From assembly GCF_964340395.1 (NCBI RefSeq), contig NC_135556.1, positions 24,155,223-24,177,722 on the forward strand: a DNA stretch of 22,500 bases. The letters are read 5' to 3'. The notes under the pieces are model-generated. The model did no database searches. It had not been told where the DNA came from and saw only the letters and a program-made list of their open reading frames with translations. Shown here piece after piece: positions 1-9,057 of the stretch (the stretch's first letter is position 1; every line of letters begins with the position of its first letter). Origin of the DNA: Glandiceps talaboti. Lineage: Eukaryota > Hemichordata > Enteropneusta > Spengelidae. The translations under genes and the position numbers were made by a program.

Positions 1-841
1 GACATCATAACACGCGCAAACTAAGTTCAAACAGAAAACATACGATACACTTTCCGGTCATTCTAGGTAACTCTAACGCGTGTACGTGTCTGCATACATT
101 ATTAATGCTCGAAATATGAGTGAAATCCTTATTTTTGCCTATAATCTGTGTTTGTTGTGCTTTGTTTAATTGGATTATTGTAGACACAATGATAATCCCC
201 TATAAATCACTCTTCCCACTTTACAGTTTTATATTGTAAATTAAATTACAAACAGACAGGACTCTAGTTCTCACAACATCCCCATGTGACTTTTTGTTGA
301 TTCATATGTTTGTTCATTTATCTCAACTCAAGTCATGGAAATTTCCATGTAAAGTTTCATAAGACATAAAATAGCATTCTTTACAATTTCTTTATGGAAT
401 AATACCTCAAGCAAGTATGATTATATTATTCTTTAATGATATATTTAGTTGGAAAATATTTGTAACAAAAGGAGTTTGTCACTTCTCCCTGAGGTCTCAT
501 ATGTCACTTGTGTTTTCCTTGGCTGAAAGCAGACATTATTGATGAATAAAATCCAATTATTGATATAGATCATAATTGTATTGTGTTTGCGTAAAGGAAA
601 CATGGCGATCGCATTGCCTAAACATGTCGACCGGAACAAGTGGAAACAGTTTAGTCGAAGGTTATATAGAAGTGTTAGAAGTGTTACTAGAAAAAAAATG
701 TAATATAACCTTATACAATGTATTATTAAAGTAATGAACAATTTCAACAGTGGAGAAATGACAATGTGTGAATAAAACATGTTGTTTTAATCTGATATTG
801 TGTCAAACAACGACATGCATTTAATTCCATTATTATCCCAG
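1..841. other. Unique AT-rich sequence, no recognised gene
   Basis: I see no recognisable gene, RNA or mobile element here. The longest open stretch is a minus-strand frame of 111 codons at 445-780. It is rich in Leu, Ile, Phe and Tyr, as expected from translated AT-rich DNA, has no recognisable motif and sits beside no convincing splice site, so I treat it as chance. Confidence 0.6.
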
Positions 842-912
842 CTGTTGCTATTGTTGTTGTTGTTGTTGTTGTTGTTGCTGTTGTTGTTGTTGTTGTTGTC
901 GTTGTCGTCGTC

Positions 913-984
<72 letters not shown>
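842..984. repeat. Compound trinucleotide microsatellite (GTT)n-(GTC)n-(GAT)10-(GTT)14
   Basis: The array starts with GTT/GCT units, is broken by a GCT near 877, passes through a short GTC stretch (898-912), then ten GAT units (913-942) and fourteen GTT units (943-984). It translates as poly-Leu and poly-Met on the plus strand and poly-Thr/Ser on the minus strand. Those ORFs are products of the repeat, not genes. A similar TTG-to-TCG arrangement recurs at 19776-19846. Confidence 0.97.
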
Positions 985-985
<1 letters not shown>

Positions 986-1886
986 TACTTGTTATCAACG
1001 TGGTGAGTGTTGTCTTGGTCGCCTTCATCATCCCGTTCTACTTTTATATGACTTAGGACATTATTCATTCCTACGCTACATACATATTTCAAGCGCTAAG
1101 CCTGAATGCCTCCTTAACATGAATGTCTTGTAACGCGATATAGGTAAGAACAGTATTTATACTAGGAAGCATGGCCACCTGCGTACATATCACAATGATA
1201 AAACATAATCTACGCTGATACAGAAAAAATATCACAAAAGAATTCAAGACGCTCTCGAGCAGTTCATTAAAAAAAGCAATTCAGCGATCTATAAAATGAT
1301 TGATGAATGTGGATAGCACTAGTATCATTTGGTCTGAGACAAAATTAACAATCTGAAGTGAAATAATGCAATGCCGAATGTCCCCCAAGGCTTTAGATCA
1401 CATGATAGTTGCAGTCATTTATTACGTTTCAGGCCGAATTCTGTTAGAAATAATTGGCATGAGACATCGAGAGGGAGATCACACATTGTTCTCGAAAGAG
1501 TCATTTGGTCCTTTAATAGTACTCTGTTGAGTTGTGTAATATACATCTACCTATTATCTCTACTCTTCCCTAGCTAACACTTGATTATATTTCGATCACA
1601 GTACAAGATCAGACACGAATCAAATTGATATGTGAAAGTTTACTAAGAGTGCTATTTTATAAATAAGAATTGAATGAATCTAGGGAGAACGCCAAGTGGA
1701 GCCTAGTAGAATCTTTACCTTGGTCACACAGGTACCGAGTGCTAGCATATTACCTGTTTTATCACATATTAATCAAACGTTGGAAACTTTAATGCTCTTG
1801 GCATATTTAATCACATGGGGACAGTGCAGTAGAAATATATACGTTTTTTAACCATGGCTCGGTTGACAGCGCATACAGATCAACCC

Positions 1887-1900
1887 GTTGCCATGGCAAT
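1887..1900. promoter_or_regulatory. X-box (RFX-type) palindrome
   Basis: The sequence GTTGCCATGGCAAT matches the animal X-box palindrome GTTGCCATGGCAAC at 13 of 14 positions. RFX transcription factors bind this motif, for example upstream of ciliary genes in many animals. The match is seen directly; binding is inferred. Seven further X-box-like sites occur in the window. Confidence 0.4.
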
Positions 1901-2086
1901 AATACAGGGGAGTTGCATGATTGGTTTCAAAGCAATCAATACAGCATCCCCTATCAACGAAATCGCTTTCCCGCGATCTTAACGGAAATCAGCCACCGAA
2001 ACCATGCGTGTCCACCAACCGTTTCTTTTCATATCTTCCGGACAACCGAAGGGCAAAATTCAGATCCTTTAGGGGTGACAATAAAT

Positions 2087-2101
2087 CACTAATGATTAGT
2101 G
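2087..2101. repeat. Perfect 15-bp inverted repeat with TAATGATTA core
   Basis: CACTAATGATTAGTG is a 7-bp perfect inverted repeat around one central base. The core holds two head-to-head TAAT homeodomain half-sites. A palindrome this short can arise by chance in 22.5 kb, so a role is only a possibility. Confidence 0.4.
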
Positions 2102-2640
2102 TTTACACTTTGTTGATAATCTGGTGTGATTTACATGTATCTGTTCATATGTGTAGCTCTCAACAAATATGTACATTAAGGCAGGTCGAAATGTAAAGTT
2201 AAAAGTAGTTAGAAATCGTTTGAACGTGATTTTGTTTTACAAAACACAATTATTATGCGCTTAGAAATCGGAAAGGAAATGCTGAAAATAGAACATGCAC
2301 ACCAAAAATGATCTATTTCAATAAAAGTAGAACTTTAATGTGCATTTCCTATTGATAGCTTTGTTACCTTTCCCAATAACTTTGCTATGTAGGAAAAGTG
2401 GTATTTCAACATAAAACTACATTATTTTGTAAGATTTCCTGGATATTTTCCATATGGATGGTCACATGATTTTAGTGGAAATATAGTATATATTTATTAA
2501 AATATCTGTCTTCTTATGATATGAATTTTATGAAAATGCTATATGATGGAGATTTTATCATGCGGTATATGAAAACAAGAAGAAAATGGGTAGTTGTCAT
2601 GTTTCTTTTTATGCTAACAAATGAATTGTATGTCAAATGT

Positions 2641-2870
2641 ATCATCCCCTGCGCCATTATTTAACTTTCCCAATCCTGCCCCTTGGGGGCGCTCCACTTT
2701 TTATGGCCGCTGAGCTACTCGAGTCTACGTTCGGACGATCACCAACAACCCTCTTAATCTCGTCAGCAACAAAATTATGTCACAGTGATCGAGAGTCGCA
2801 ACATATGAATGATCCAGTAAAACACTTTCACTAACCTCGCTAGGTGCTGCAGTACAGATTACTGTGGGGT
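2641..2870. promoter_or_regulatory. GC-richer patch with a CTCF-like core
   Basis: This patch is clearly less AT-rich than its surroundings and contains CCCCTTGGGGGCGCT (2679-2693). The core GGGGGCGCT with an upstream CC fits the bilaterian CTCF consensus CCASYAGRKGGCRS at 12 of 14 positions. The plus-strand frame at 2637-2834 (65 codons) has no recognisable motif. A CTCF site is inferred from the sequence match alone. Confidence 0.3.
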
Positions 2871-3069
2871 TCACTGCAGTCTAAAGTGTATTGTCATTTG
2901 TTATTACACATTGATCATTCTTCATGCGAACTAATCATCTACACTGTAATATCACTATAAAGTTGAGGAAAAGAAATAATAGACACAACAAATACTCCCC
3001 CTCCCCACAATAGTATAGACCTATTTAGATAGTAAGTGATGTGTTAAAAGATAAAAATAAAAGACCGAC

Positions 3070-3104
3070 ACAAACACATACACACAAACAAACAAACAAA
3101 CAAA

Positions 3105-3144
<40 letters not shown>

Positions 3145-3190
3145 AACAAACAAACAAACAAACAAACAAACGAGCAAGCAAGCAAGCACA
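3070..3190. repeat. Compound microsatellite (CAAA)n-(CA)n-(CAAA)n-(GCAA)n
   Basis: Two blocks of CAAA/AAAC units flank a central (CA)n tract, followed by a few GCAA units at 3171-3187. The arrangement is nearly symmetrical. The ORFs on both strands here (Lys/Gln/Thr-rich on plus; Val/Cys/Leu-rich on minus) are translations of the repeat. Confidence 0.97.
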
Positions 3191-4751
3191 GGTACACATG
3201 CGCCAATGTCCCCATTTGAAATATACTTGCGTCTACAGCTACAATTAAACCTGTCTTCACCTGATATTTGGAAATTACACGTATCTGTATATTTATATTT
3301 TTCACCAGTCAGGAATGTCTACGCCTGTACCAAGTACATTAAGTGAACACAATTGATCACCGTGCTAAAACGTATCGATTGGTACCGTATGTTATTCTCG
3401 ACAATATACATTCACAACTATTTCAATAACATTTTTACAGAAGCTTGTATTATATCTGACGCCTTGAAAGTAAGGTTCAGAATAGAAATAGCCGTATGAA
3501 CACTTTATGTTTTAGCAATTGTTGAAAGAAGTATTAGTTTGTTTACCGCCCTGACATCGACACGTTAATGGTCTGGACTATTTATGAGTCTATTTGGAGC
3601 TTGTAGCCATCTCAACATGCCTTGTTTTGTGATCATGTCGAAATATTGAATCAATTATGCCTCATGAATGATGTATAAAACTGAGTGTTTCAACACTCTC
3701 ATTCTAAAAGGAGCCATAGTTGATTCTCTGTGATAAATCTCGTCCTTTCTAAAACCTGTACTTTTTCATTTTATCCTACAAAAATGACTTTGACATTGTA
3801 AATGACTGAATATATACTACAGCAAAGGTAATAAGTCTTTACTATGACGTCACAAAATAGTATTCATAGAAATGAATTTTTAGTGAACGCTTAAATCTCA
3901 AATCAAGAACTATCTACTACAACTGTAGTATATATTGCCAGGATGTTATCAATAATTTTCATTAATAAAACCCGTACATGCGGGTTATCTGTTATACATA
4001 ATTATCGGAGCAACGATGAAAAAGGGTAGACTTGATGGATGGACAGACTAACAATATGAAAAAAACATGATGTACATATGCTGCTAGTGATGTAGGCTGT
4101 TACATTACAGGTATACATTGTCACCCTATTGGAAATGTCAAGTATGAGAAATACTACCTTGTGATCATATTTTATCCAATTTAGTGATTGCATGAAACAA
4201 AATATATTTCACGCATTCGATCAGTACCCCCTCTCACACGAGTGCCCATCCCTCTACCCCACCGCCTTCACACATCCACACATAATGTCATTTGGGCAAC
4301 AGACCACAAATAAGCACACATCCCTATGAGAATGACTAACAATTCATTACAACCTTCACTATCACTATGGATGTTGAAATAAACCCCATTTGAATCCACA
4401 GTTCATGAATACCATTATGAACAGAGCAATAAGGATTACGACAAGTCTTTCAACGTAATCGAACAGGATTTATATAGCTGATAAGAGTGGCCAGTATATG
4501 TGTTTTCTACGTTTATAGAAATCAGACAAATATGCATAATCAGGTCCAGTATGACGTCTTGAATGTAACCAGATACCATTGGGGAAAGGAAAAGAAGCTG
4601 GCACTGATTCATTTCACTTGAAATAAAACCTGTCTATATTTCATTTGATACAGCTCTTGTCAAAGAAAAAAGATACTTACTAACTAGATTTGTGAAAATC
4701 AATGCAACCGAAGGTTCAAAAAACGACGTGTAAGTTGCAGATGAATAGTAA

Positions 4752-4752
<1 letters not shown>
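3191..4752. other. Unique sequence, no gene recognised
   Basis: No frame exceeds about 65 codons and none resembles a known protein. Directly visible short structures are a CRE palindrome TGACGTCA (3845-3852), a near-palindrome TACTACA-AC-TGTAGTA (3915-3930) and a small hairpin AACCCG/CGGGTT (3969-3986). I see no transposon ends. Confidence 0.55.
3845..3852. promoter_or_regulatory. Perfect cAMP-response element palindrome
   Basis: TGACGTCA is the full 8-bp CRE bound by CREB/ATF bZIP proteins. It is one of three exact copies in the window (also 9068 and 20876). Function is inferred from the motif only. Confidence 0.3.
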
Positions 4753-4841
<89 letters not shown>

Positions 4842-4956
4842 GTTGGTTGGTTGGTTGGTTGGTTGGTTGGTTGGTTGGTTCATTTATTTATTTATTTATT
4901 TATTTATTCATTCATTCATTCATTCGTTCATTCATTTATTCATTAATGTATGTATG

Positions 4957-4984
<28 letters not shown>
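4753..4984. repeat. Compound tetranucleotide array GATT-GGTT-ATTT-ATTC-ATGT
   Basis: Twenty GATT units (4753-4832) pass through a mixed GGTT/GATT junction into ten GGTT units (4841-4880), then ATTT, ATTC (with CGTT and ATTT variants) and finally about ten ATGT units up to 4984. The GGTT-to-ATGT part also forms the left side of the duplicated unit that follows. Confidence 0.97.
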
Positions 4985-4987
<3 letters not shown>

Positions 4988-5181
4988 GCCATTAAGCCAA
5001 TAATAAAATGATTTCCATAAAGTCACCAATACAGTGTTTTTGTAGCTTCCTGTTGGTCTTTCTCAGTGCCACGTAGATGATGATGTTTGTAAAAAGAGTA
5101 TACGCATTAGCCCATTAGTATGTAGTGTTCTTCCTATATAATAAGACTATTTTATGTGTATGTCATACATACATACATACA

Positions 5182-5215
<34 letters not shown>

Positions 5216-5302
5216 CATGCGTGTACACCCCCTAGAGACGATACACGTTGACGTAACAATGTACATTCCCCAAACTAAGTTGACATCATCGGCTTGGAGA
5301 TG
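4841..5302. repeat. Copy 1 of a near-identical tandem duplication
   Basis: This unit has a GGTT array, an ATTT/ATTC array, an ATGT array (4946-4984), about 180 bp of unique core (4985-5163), an ACAT/CATA array (5164-5215) and about 86 bp of unique tail ending GGCTTGGAGATG. The same order is repeated directly downstream. The unique parts of the two copies match throughout except for one base I found (CCTGTTGG here, CCTGGTGG in copy 2). Microsatellite lengths differ between copies. Confidence 0.95.
5164..5215. repeat. (CATA)n array in duplication copy 1
   Basis: About 13 units of CATA, ending in a slightly irregular ATATATAC. The matching array in copy 2 is 48 bp longer. The Ile-His-Thr-Tyr repeat ORF starting at 5154 is a translation of the array and not a gene. 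Confidence 0.97.
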
Positions 5303-5396
5303 CTGGTTGGTTGGTTGGTTGGTTGGTTCATTTATTTATTTATTTATTTATTCATTCATTCATTCATTCGTTCATTCATTTATTCATTAATGTATG

Positions 5397-5427
<31 letters not shown>

Positions 5428-5790
5428 GCCATTAAGCCAATAATAAAATGATTTCCATAAAGTCACCAATACAGTGTTTTTGTAGCTTCCTGGTGGTCTT
5501 TCTCAGTGCCACGTAGATGATGATGTTTGTAAAAAGAGTATACGCATTAGCCCATTAGTATGTAGTGTTCTTCCTATATAATAAGACTATTTTATGTGTA
5601 TGTCATACATACATACATACATACATACATACATACATACATACATACATACATACATACATACATACATACATACATACATACATACATACATACATAC
5701 ATACATGCGTGTACACCCCCTAGAGACGATACACGTTGACGTAACAATGTACATTCCCCAAACTAAGTTGACATCATCGGCTTGGAGATG
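5303..5790. repeat. Copy 2 of the tandem duplication
   Basis: The copy begins at CTGGTT directly after the tail of copy 1. It has six GGTT units (5305-5328), then ATTT/ATTC, ATGT to 5423, the unique core 5424-5602, a long CATA array (5603-5705) and the tail ending at 5790. The offset to copy 1 is 448 bp, then 444, then 440, then 488 bp, changing only at the microsatellites. After 5790 the sequence continues TTAACGAG, whereas copy 1 is followed by CTGGTTGG, which marks the breakpoint. Confidence 0.95.
5603..5705. repeat. Expanded (CATA)25 array in duplication copy 2
   Basis: About 25 uninterrupted CATA/ACAT units. The array is 12 units longer than its counterpart in copy 1, although the flanking unique DNA is almost identical. 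This shows fast length change after duplication, or an allelic difference. Confidence 0.97.
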
Positions 5791-6605
5791 TTAACGAGAA
5801 ACATAAATGTCGTGAGCAATATTCGTCAAATTATAAGCTACATGTACAGTGCATATGGATAAGTAATGCCGATGTTACAAATCGATTGTCGCATCACTGA
5901 AGGTAATGCTTATGATCTTGAACCACATCCATTCAAACTACAATGTAAGAAAACTACAAAGCATGCTATGTTTTACTAGAACACTAAATTTATTGTCCCC
6001 ATGTTCGATTACTATTTATTGGCAAACCTAATGTTCTTGTGACTTTTGCCAATTAAGACTCCACTCGGGTTTTATTTTGGAACTTCTTCTGCAGGGGAAT
6101 TTCGTCAGTGTGTATTTTGAAGTGCCGTGCACCAATTACATGCAGTGCACGTACACCATTGACACTTATTGCACACTCTCTAATAAGCATTCGTAGTATT
6201 TATAGCTTGTGATTCGATCTCTGTGTAGTTACATGTACACTTTGCTTCTATTGGCCTGTCAATGGCTGATAAGGGTCATTACGTTCAAAAACTTAATAAC
6301 AGTAAGACCGTTCGAATTACGTTTAGCTTATTTCTCCTAGAATATCCGTGTTCGTGGTCGTATTATTGGTCTGGCGTCGAGGCTAATTACTGCCACCGTA
6401 ACTTTATATCTCCATTGGGAACGAAAAAGTCATCATCAAAGCTATTTAGAGGATAGTCTAGAGACTTGAACAAAACAAGAAATTAGCTGGAACATAAGGG
6501 TAATCCGAATTGGAGGATGACCATGGGTTTGTATTGATAGTATTGAGGAAGAACAAATGTGAATACGATATATAACTACGATCATATCCATGTAATAATT
6601 GAACC

Positions 6606-6608
<3 letters not shown>
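5791..6608. other. Unique sequence, no gene recognised
   Basis: The only frame worth naming is a plus-strand ORF of 64 codons with a true ATG at 6262-6456. Its protein (starting MADKGHYVQK) has no motif I recognise, and I see no clear splice site at its ends. I see no RNA gene or mobile element. Confidence 0.5.

Positions 6609-6651
<43 letters not shown>
6609..6651. repeat. (AT)21 microsatellite
   Basis: Uninterrupted AT dinucleotide array of 43 bp. Two minus-strand ORFs that cross it contain Tyr-Ile repeats and are shadows of the array. Confidence 0.98.
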
Positions 6652-6654
<3 letters not shown>

Positions 6655-8084
6655 TCGTTCTTCTGTCCTTTGGCAGAGAGACCAAAAGGCCACATAAATT
6701 AGTTTGGTAATAATGGACTTGCCATTTGATGTTGAAGTATTTTTCAAGAAATGGTTTCATATCTTACCCTTAATGACAACCACTTAAAATTGCCTATCTG
6801 GCCTTTTTCAGAATTCACTCAGGGCCGCGTGATCGTTTGGGATTTAGGATTTCAATGAAAATATTTTTCCAGTGAACAGATTAAGGAAGCAAAGATCATA
6901 CAAAAGATTACCACACAAACCAGACATTTTATCCAACAAAAATATATATTCATGTTCACACACAACTCACACATAGCCTGTATGTCTTACTCCGAAGAAA
7001 CCTTTTATGTGGCTCTTATTTTCGTAAAATTTTCCCGTTAAAATGTCAGTTGCTAACCCAATGTAATGGAGTTTAATTCATGTTAACCTGTCCAGTATAT
7101 ATCATACAATGGTTAACCAAACGAATCTAGACTAAATGCATTGCAACGATGAATGTGTACAGACTAGTGACGTCGATTGAACAGGATGAATTATATGATT
7201 TAAAAACAACCAATAGATACATTAAGTAGTGTTTGGTACATGTACTCAAATTCTATCCCATTGACAATACATTGTGTCATATTATTATGCTATTGGAACC
7301 TGTCTAATGGCTTGATTCATTTTTCTATATTTCCTGCATTTTGCAAATTCAATTTCAGTCACTCACAGCAGTGCATCTCGTTGTAAATCGTTCCAGGGTG
7401 ACAAACGATCGTCGTTGGTGTACTGAAAATCCCGAGATTACTTCTGTTGTTAGGTTTTTTGTTTAACGTATTCATGACGTTATGAAGCCCTTAGGGTCAA
7501 TGTTCATACAAATCTTCGTACTTTAATTATTAACCCTTGATAGATCTTGCCACATTTAGCAACAGGGACAATGAGTGATCAGTATATCGTGACCCACCGA
7601 GCTGTCTCACATTGAGTATTTTCCATCGACTTTCGTTCACCTTTGAAATTCGTTACCATTTTGTATAATGAATGGTTTAAACTAGATTGGCCCTCACTCT
7701 TTCTTACCGGCCAATGTCAGGGTCCAATGAATATTTGACTGTGTTTATTCTGATGCCTGTCCATCTGAAATTTTTCATGCGTGCAGTCTTCAGTATGGAC
7801 TATGCATGAAACCTTCTGTCACTTTTCAGTAAGACGACAGATAATATGGATGACGTGGCTGCTAACAATCGAGTCCTCAATAATTGTGATCGACACGTTA
7901 AAAGGACTAATACCATAAAGTGTTACCATTCTATTCAGACTGCACGCGTCTTTTTATCATTTGACACTAATGATTATCATGGCAGATATGTGATGTATGG
8001 CTTGATTTGGTATTATAGACAACCATATTGATATTCTAAACTGAAAGAAGAAACTAAACCATATTGGGTTTTATGGGATACATG

Positions 8085-8148
8085 CAGTGCAATAAGACAT
8101 GATATCATCCCTAGTGTATATGTTATTCGAGAAAATAACATTGCACTG
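8085..8148. repeat. Nested inverted repeat, possible hairpin
   Basis: The outer arms CAGTGCAAT (8085-8093) and ATTGCACTG (8140-8148) are perfectly complementary. An inner hairpin GTTATT/AATAAC (8122-8127 and 8134-8139) abuts the 3' arm. RNA from either strand could fold, but the loop is long and there is little pairing below the outer stem. Confidence 0.45.
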
Positions 8149-8371
8149 TAAAGTCTAAACTATCACCAACGCTTTGCCTGAAATGGTTCGAGAATACGTA
8201 GCAATGGATTAGTTCTTCAGCATAAGTTACCAAAAATAACAACATAGTATATAATGGCACTTGGAAACATCATCGTTTTCGAATGGTCTTGATTGTCTCT
8301 CTCATAAACATTTAAGCAAAGCAATTTCCGTTGAAGCATACATATCAATACAAAGGGGAATTTATGTGGCT

Positions 8372-8385
8372 GTTACTATGGTAAT
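8372..8385. promoter_or_regulatory. X-box-like motif
   Basis: GTTACTATGGTAAT fits the relaxed X-box (half-sites RYYNYY and RRNRAC around AT) except for the final T. It is one of eight such matches in the window. Confidence 0.25.
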
Positions 8386-8526
8386 ATCCGTTTAACTAAA
8401 TCCCATCGTACATTGTAAAATGTATTATAGTTTAACAACAGCTTGTACAAAAGAAATATGTCACAAGAGATCCTATTAATTTATTTTGGGTACCTATTTT
8501 TATATAATTGGTCTTGTTTGTTTCAG

Positions 8527-8596
8527 TTTTACCGAATGCTGTGCTTTGCTCACTTTTGTCGCTGTGCCCAATTATGATAATGACTTTGATAATTAG
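8527..8596 (+). CDS. Candidate 3'-terminal exon (very uncertain)
   Basis: A strong splice-acceptor-like sequence, TCTTGTTTGTTTCAG, ends at 8526. In the frame starting at 8528, 22 codons follow before TAG at 8594-8596, ending in VPNYDNDFDN. Two other frames are also open for 16 and 24 codons, so the reading frame is not decided. No AATAAA signal was seen soon downstream, and no partner donor exon was identified. The TAG lies inside the first RORE-like motif. I do not recognise the peptide, and chance is a real alternative. Confidence 0.12.
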
Positions 8597-8619
8597 GTCA
8601 TAATAACGTAACTAGGTCA
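8590..8619 (+). promoter_or_regulatory. Two RORE motifs with a D-box-like motif between them
   Basis: TAATTAGGTCA (8590-8600) and TAACTAGGTCA (8609-8619) both match the RORE consensus WAWNTAGGTCA exactly, in the same orientation, 19 bp apart. Between and overlapping them, ATAACGTAAC (8603-8612) matches the PAR-bZIP D-box RTTAYGTAAY at 9 of 10 positions. ROR/REV-ERB receptors and PAR-bZIP factors bind such sites. The two halves resemble each other and may be a local 19-20 bp duplication. Confidence 0.35.
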
Positions 8620-8880
8620 TGATACCGTGAATCATAAAGTACACTTCCTATTATTAATAACTACAGTTACATTTGTGTACGACGTGTTGATAGCTCTCTG
8701 TCGTTCAACAGTATGCTGTTCTAACTAAATAGGAAATGTTATATTGTAATGATTTATTACAAAAATGTTTTATTACACAAGTAATTGCAGATGCAGATTG
8801 GAATACTTGTTCAGTCTGTTTATGATACTCGTAAGTATCACTTTTGTGACTGAACTGAGCAGCTGTGTTTTACTAGTATA

Positions 8881-9057
8881 AAAGTGATGAGTGTATTCAG
8901 TAATATTATTCTTGTATTCACAGATTTTACAATTGGTGATAATTTTGTTTAAAAAGTGATACGTGTATTCACAGTCATTCACAGTTTGTGCATTTTGATA
9001 GTTTGGAATAGAAGTGATATACTTTATTCATTGCTATTCACATTTTGTGCATAGTGG
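8881..9057 (+). repeat. Degenerate tandem repeat, about three units of 58-72 bp
   Basis: Units begin AAAGTGATGAGTGTATTCA (8881), AAAGTGATACGTGTATTCA (8953) and GAAGTGATATACTTTATTCA (9011). The last two continue with nearly the same text (TCATTCACAGTTTGTGCAT at 8975-8993; CTATTCACATTTTGTGCAT at 9034-9052). An inverted match, TATCACTTTT, lies just upstream at about 8836. The units have diverged and carry no long open frame. Confidence 0.7.

Larger units (their letters stand above)
985..2640. other. Unique sequence with scattered regulatory-like motifs, no gene seen
   Basis: The longest frames are plus-strand ORFs of 68 codons (1371-1577) and 91 codons (1921-2196). Neither has a recognisable domain or convincing splice context. 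The stretch contains an X-box-like palindrome (1887-1900) and a 15-bp homeodomain-type inverted repeat (2087-2101). Confidence 0.55.
6652..8520. other. Unique sequence with an inverted repeat and an X-box-like site, no gene seen
   Basis: No frame is longer than 61 codons. An inverted repeat lies at 8085-8148 and an X-box-like site GTTACTATGGTAAT at 8372-8385. A pyrimidine-rich minus-strand splice-acceptor-like sequence at about 8040-8060 is followed by only 27 open codons, so it is not annotated. Confidence 0.5.

Noticed and set aside
445-780. 111-codon minus-strand ORF
   Set aside because: Composition is typical of translated AT-rich DNA, with no motif and no splice context. Frames of this length are expected about once by chance in such a window.
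744-1031. Poly-Thr/Ser and poly-Leu/Met ORFs
   Set aside because: They are produced by the trinucleotide array at 842-984. A real homopolymer-containing protein would need supporting non-repeat sequence, which is not visible.
3915-3986. Two small inverted repeats (TACTACA-AC-TGTAGTA and AACCCG/CGGGTT)
   Set aside because: Arms of 6-7 bp are expected by chance many times in 22.5 kb, and no neighbouring feature gives them a role.
8013-8060. Minus-strand splice acceptor (TTTCTTCTTTCAG) with 27 open codons
   Set aside because: The acceptor looks good, but an open run of 27 codons in one of three frames is common here, and no partner donor was found.
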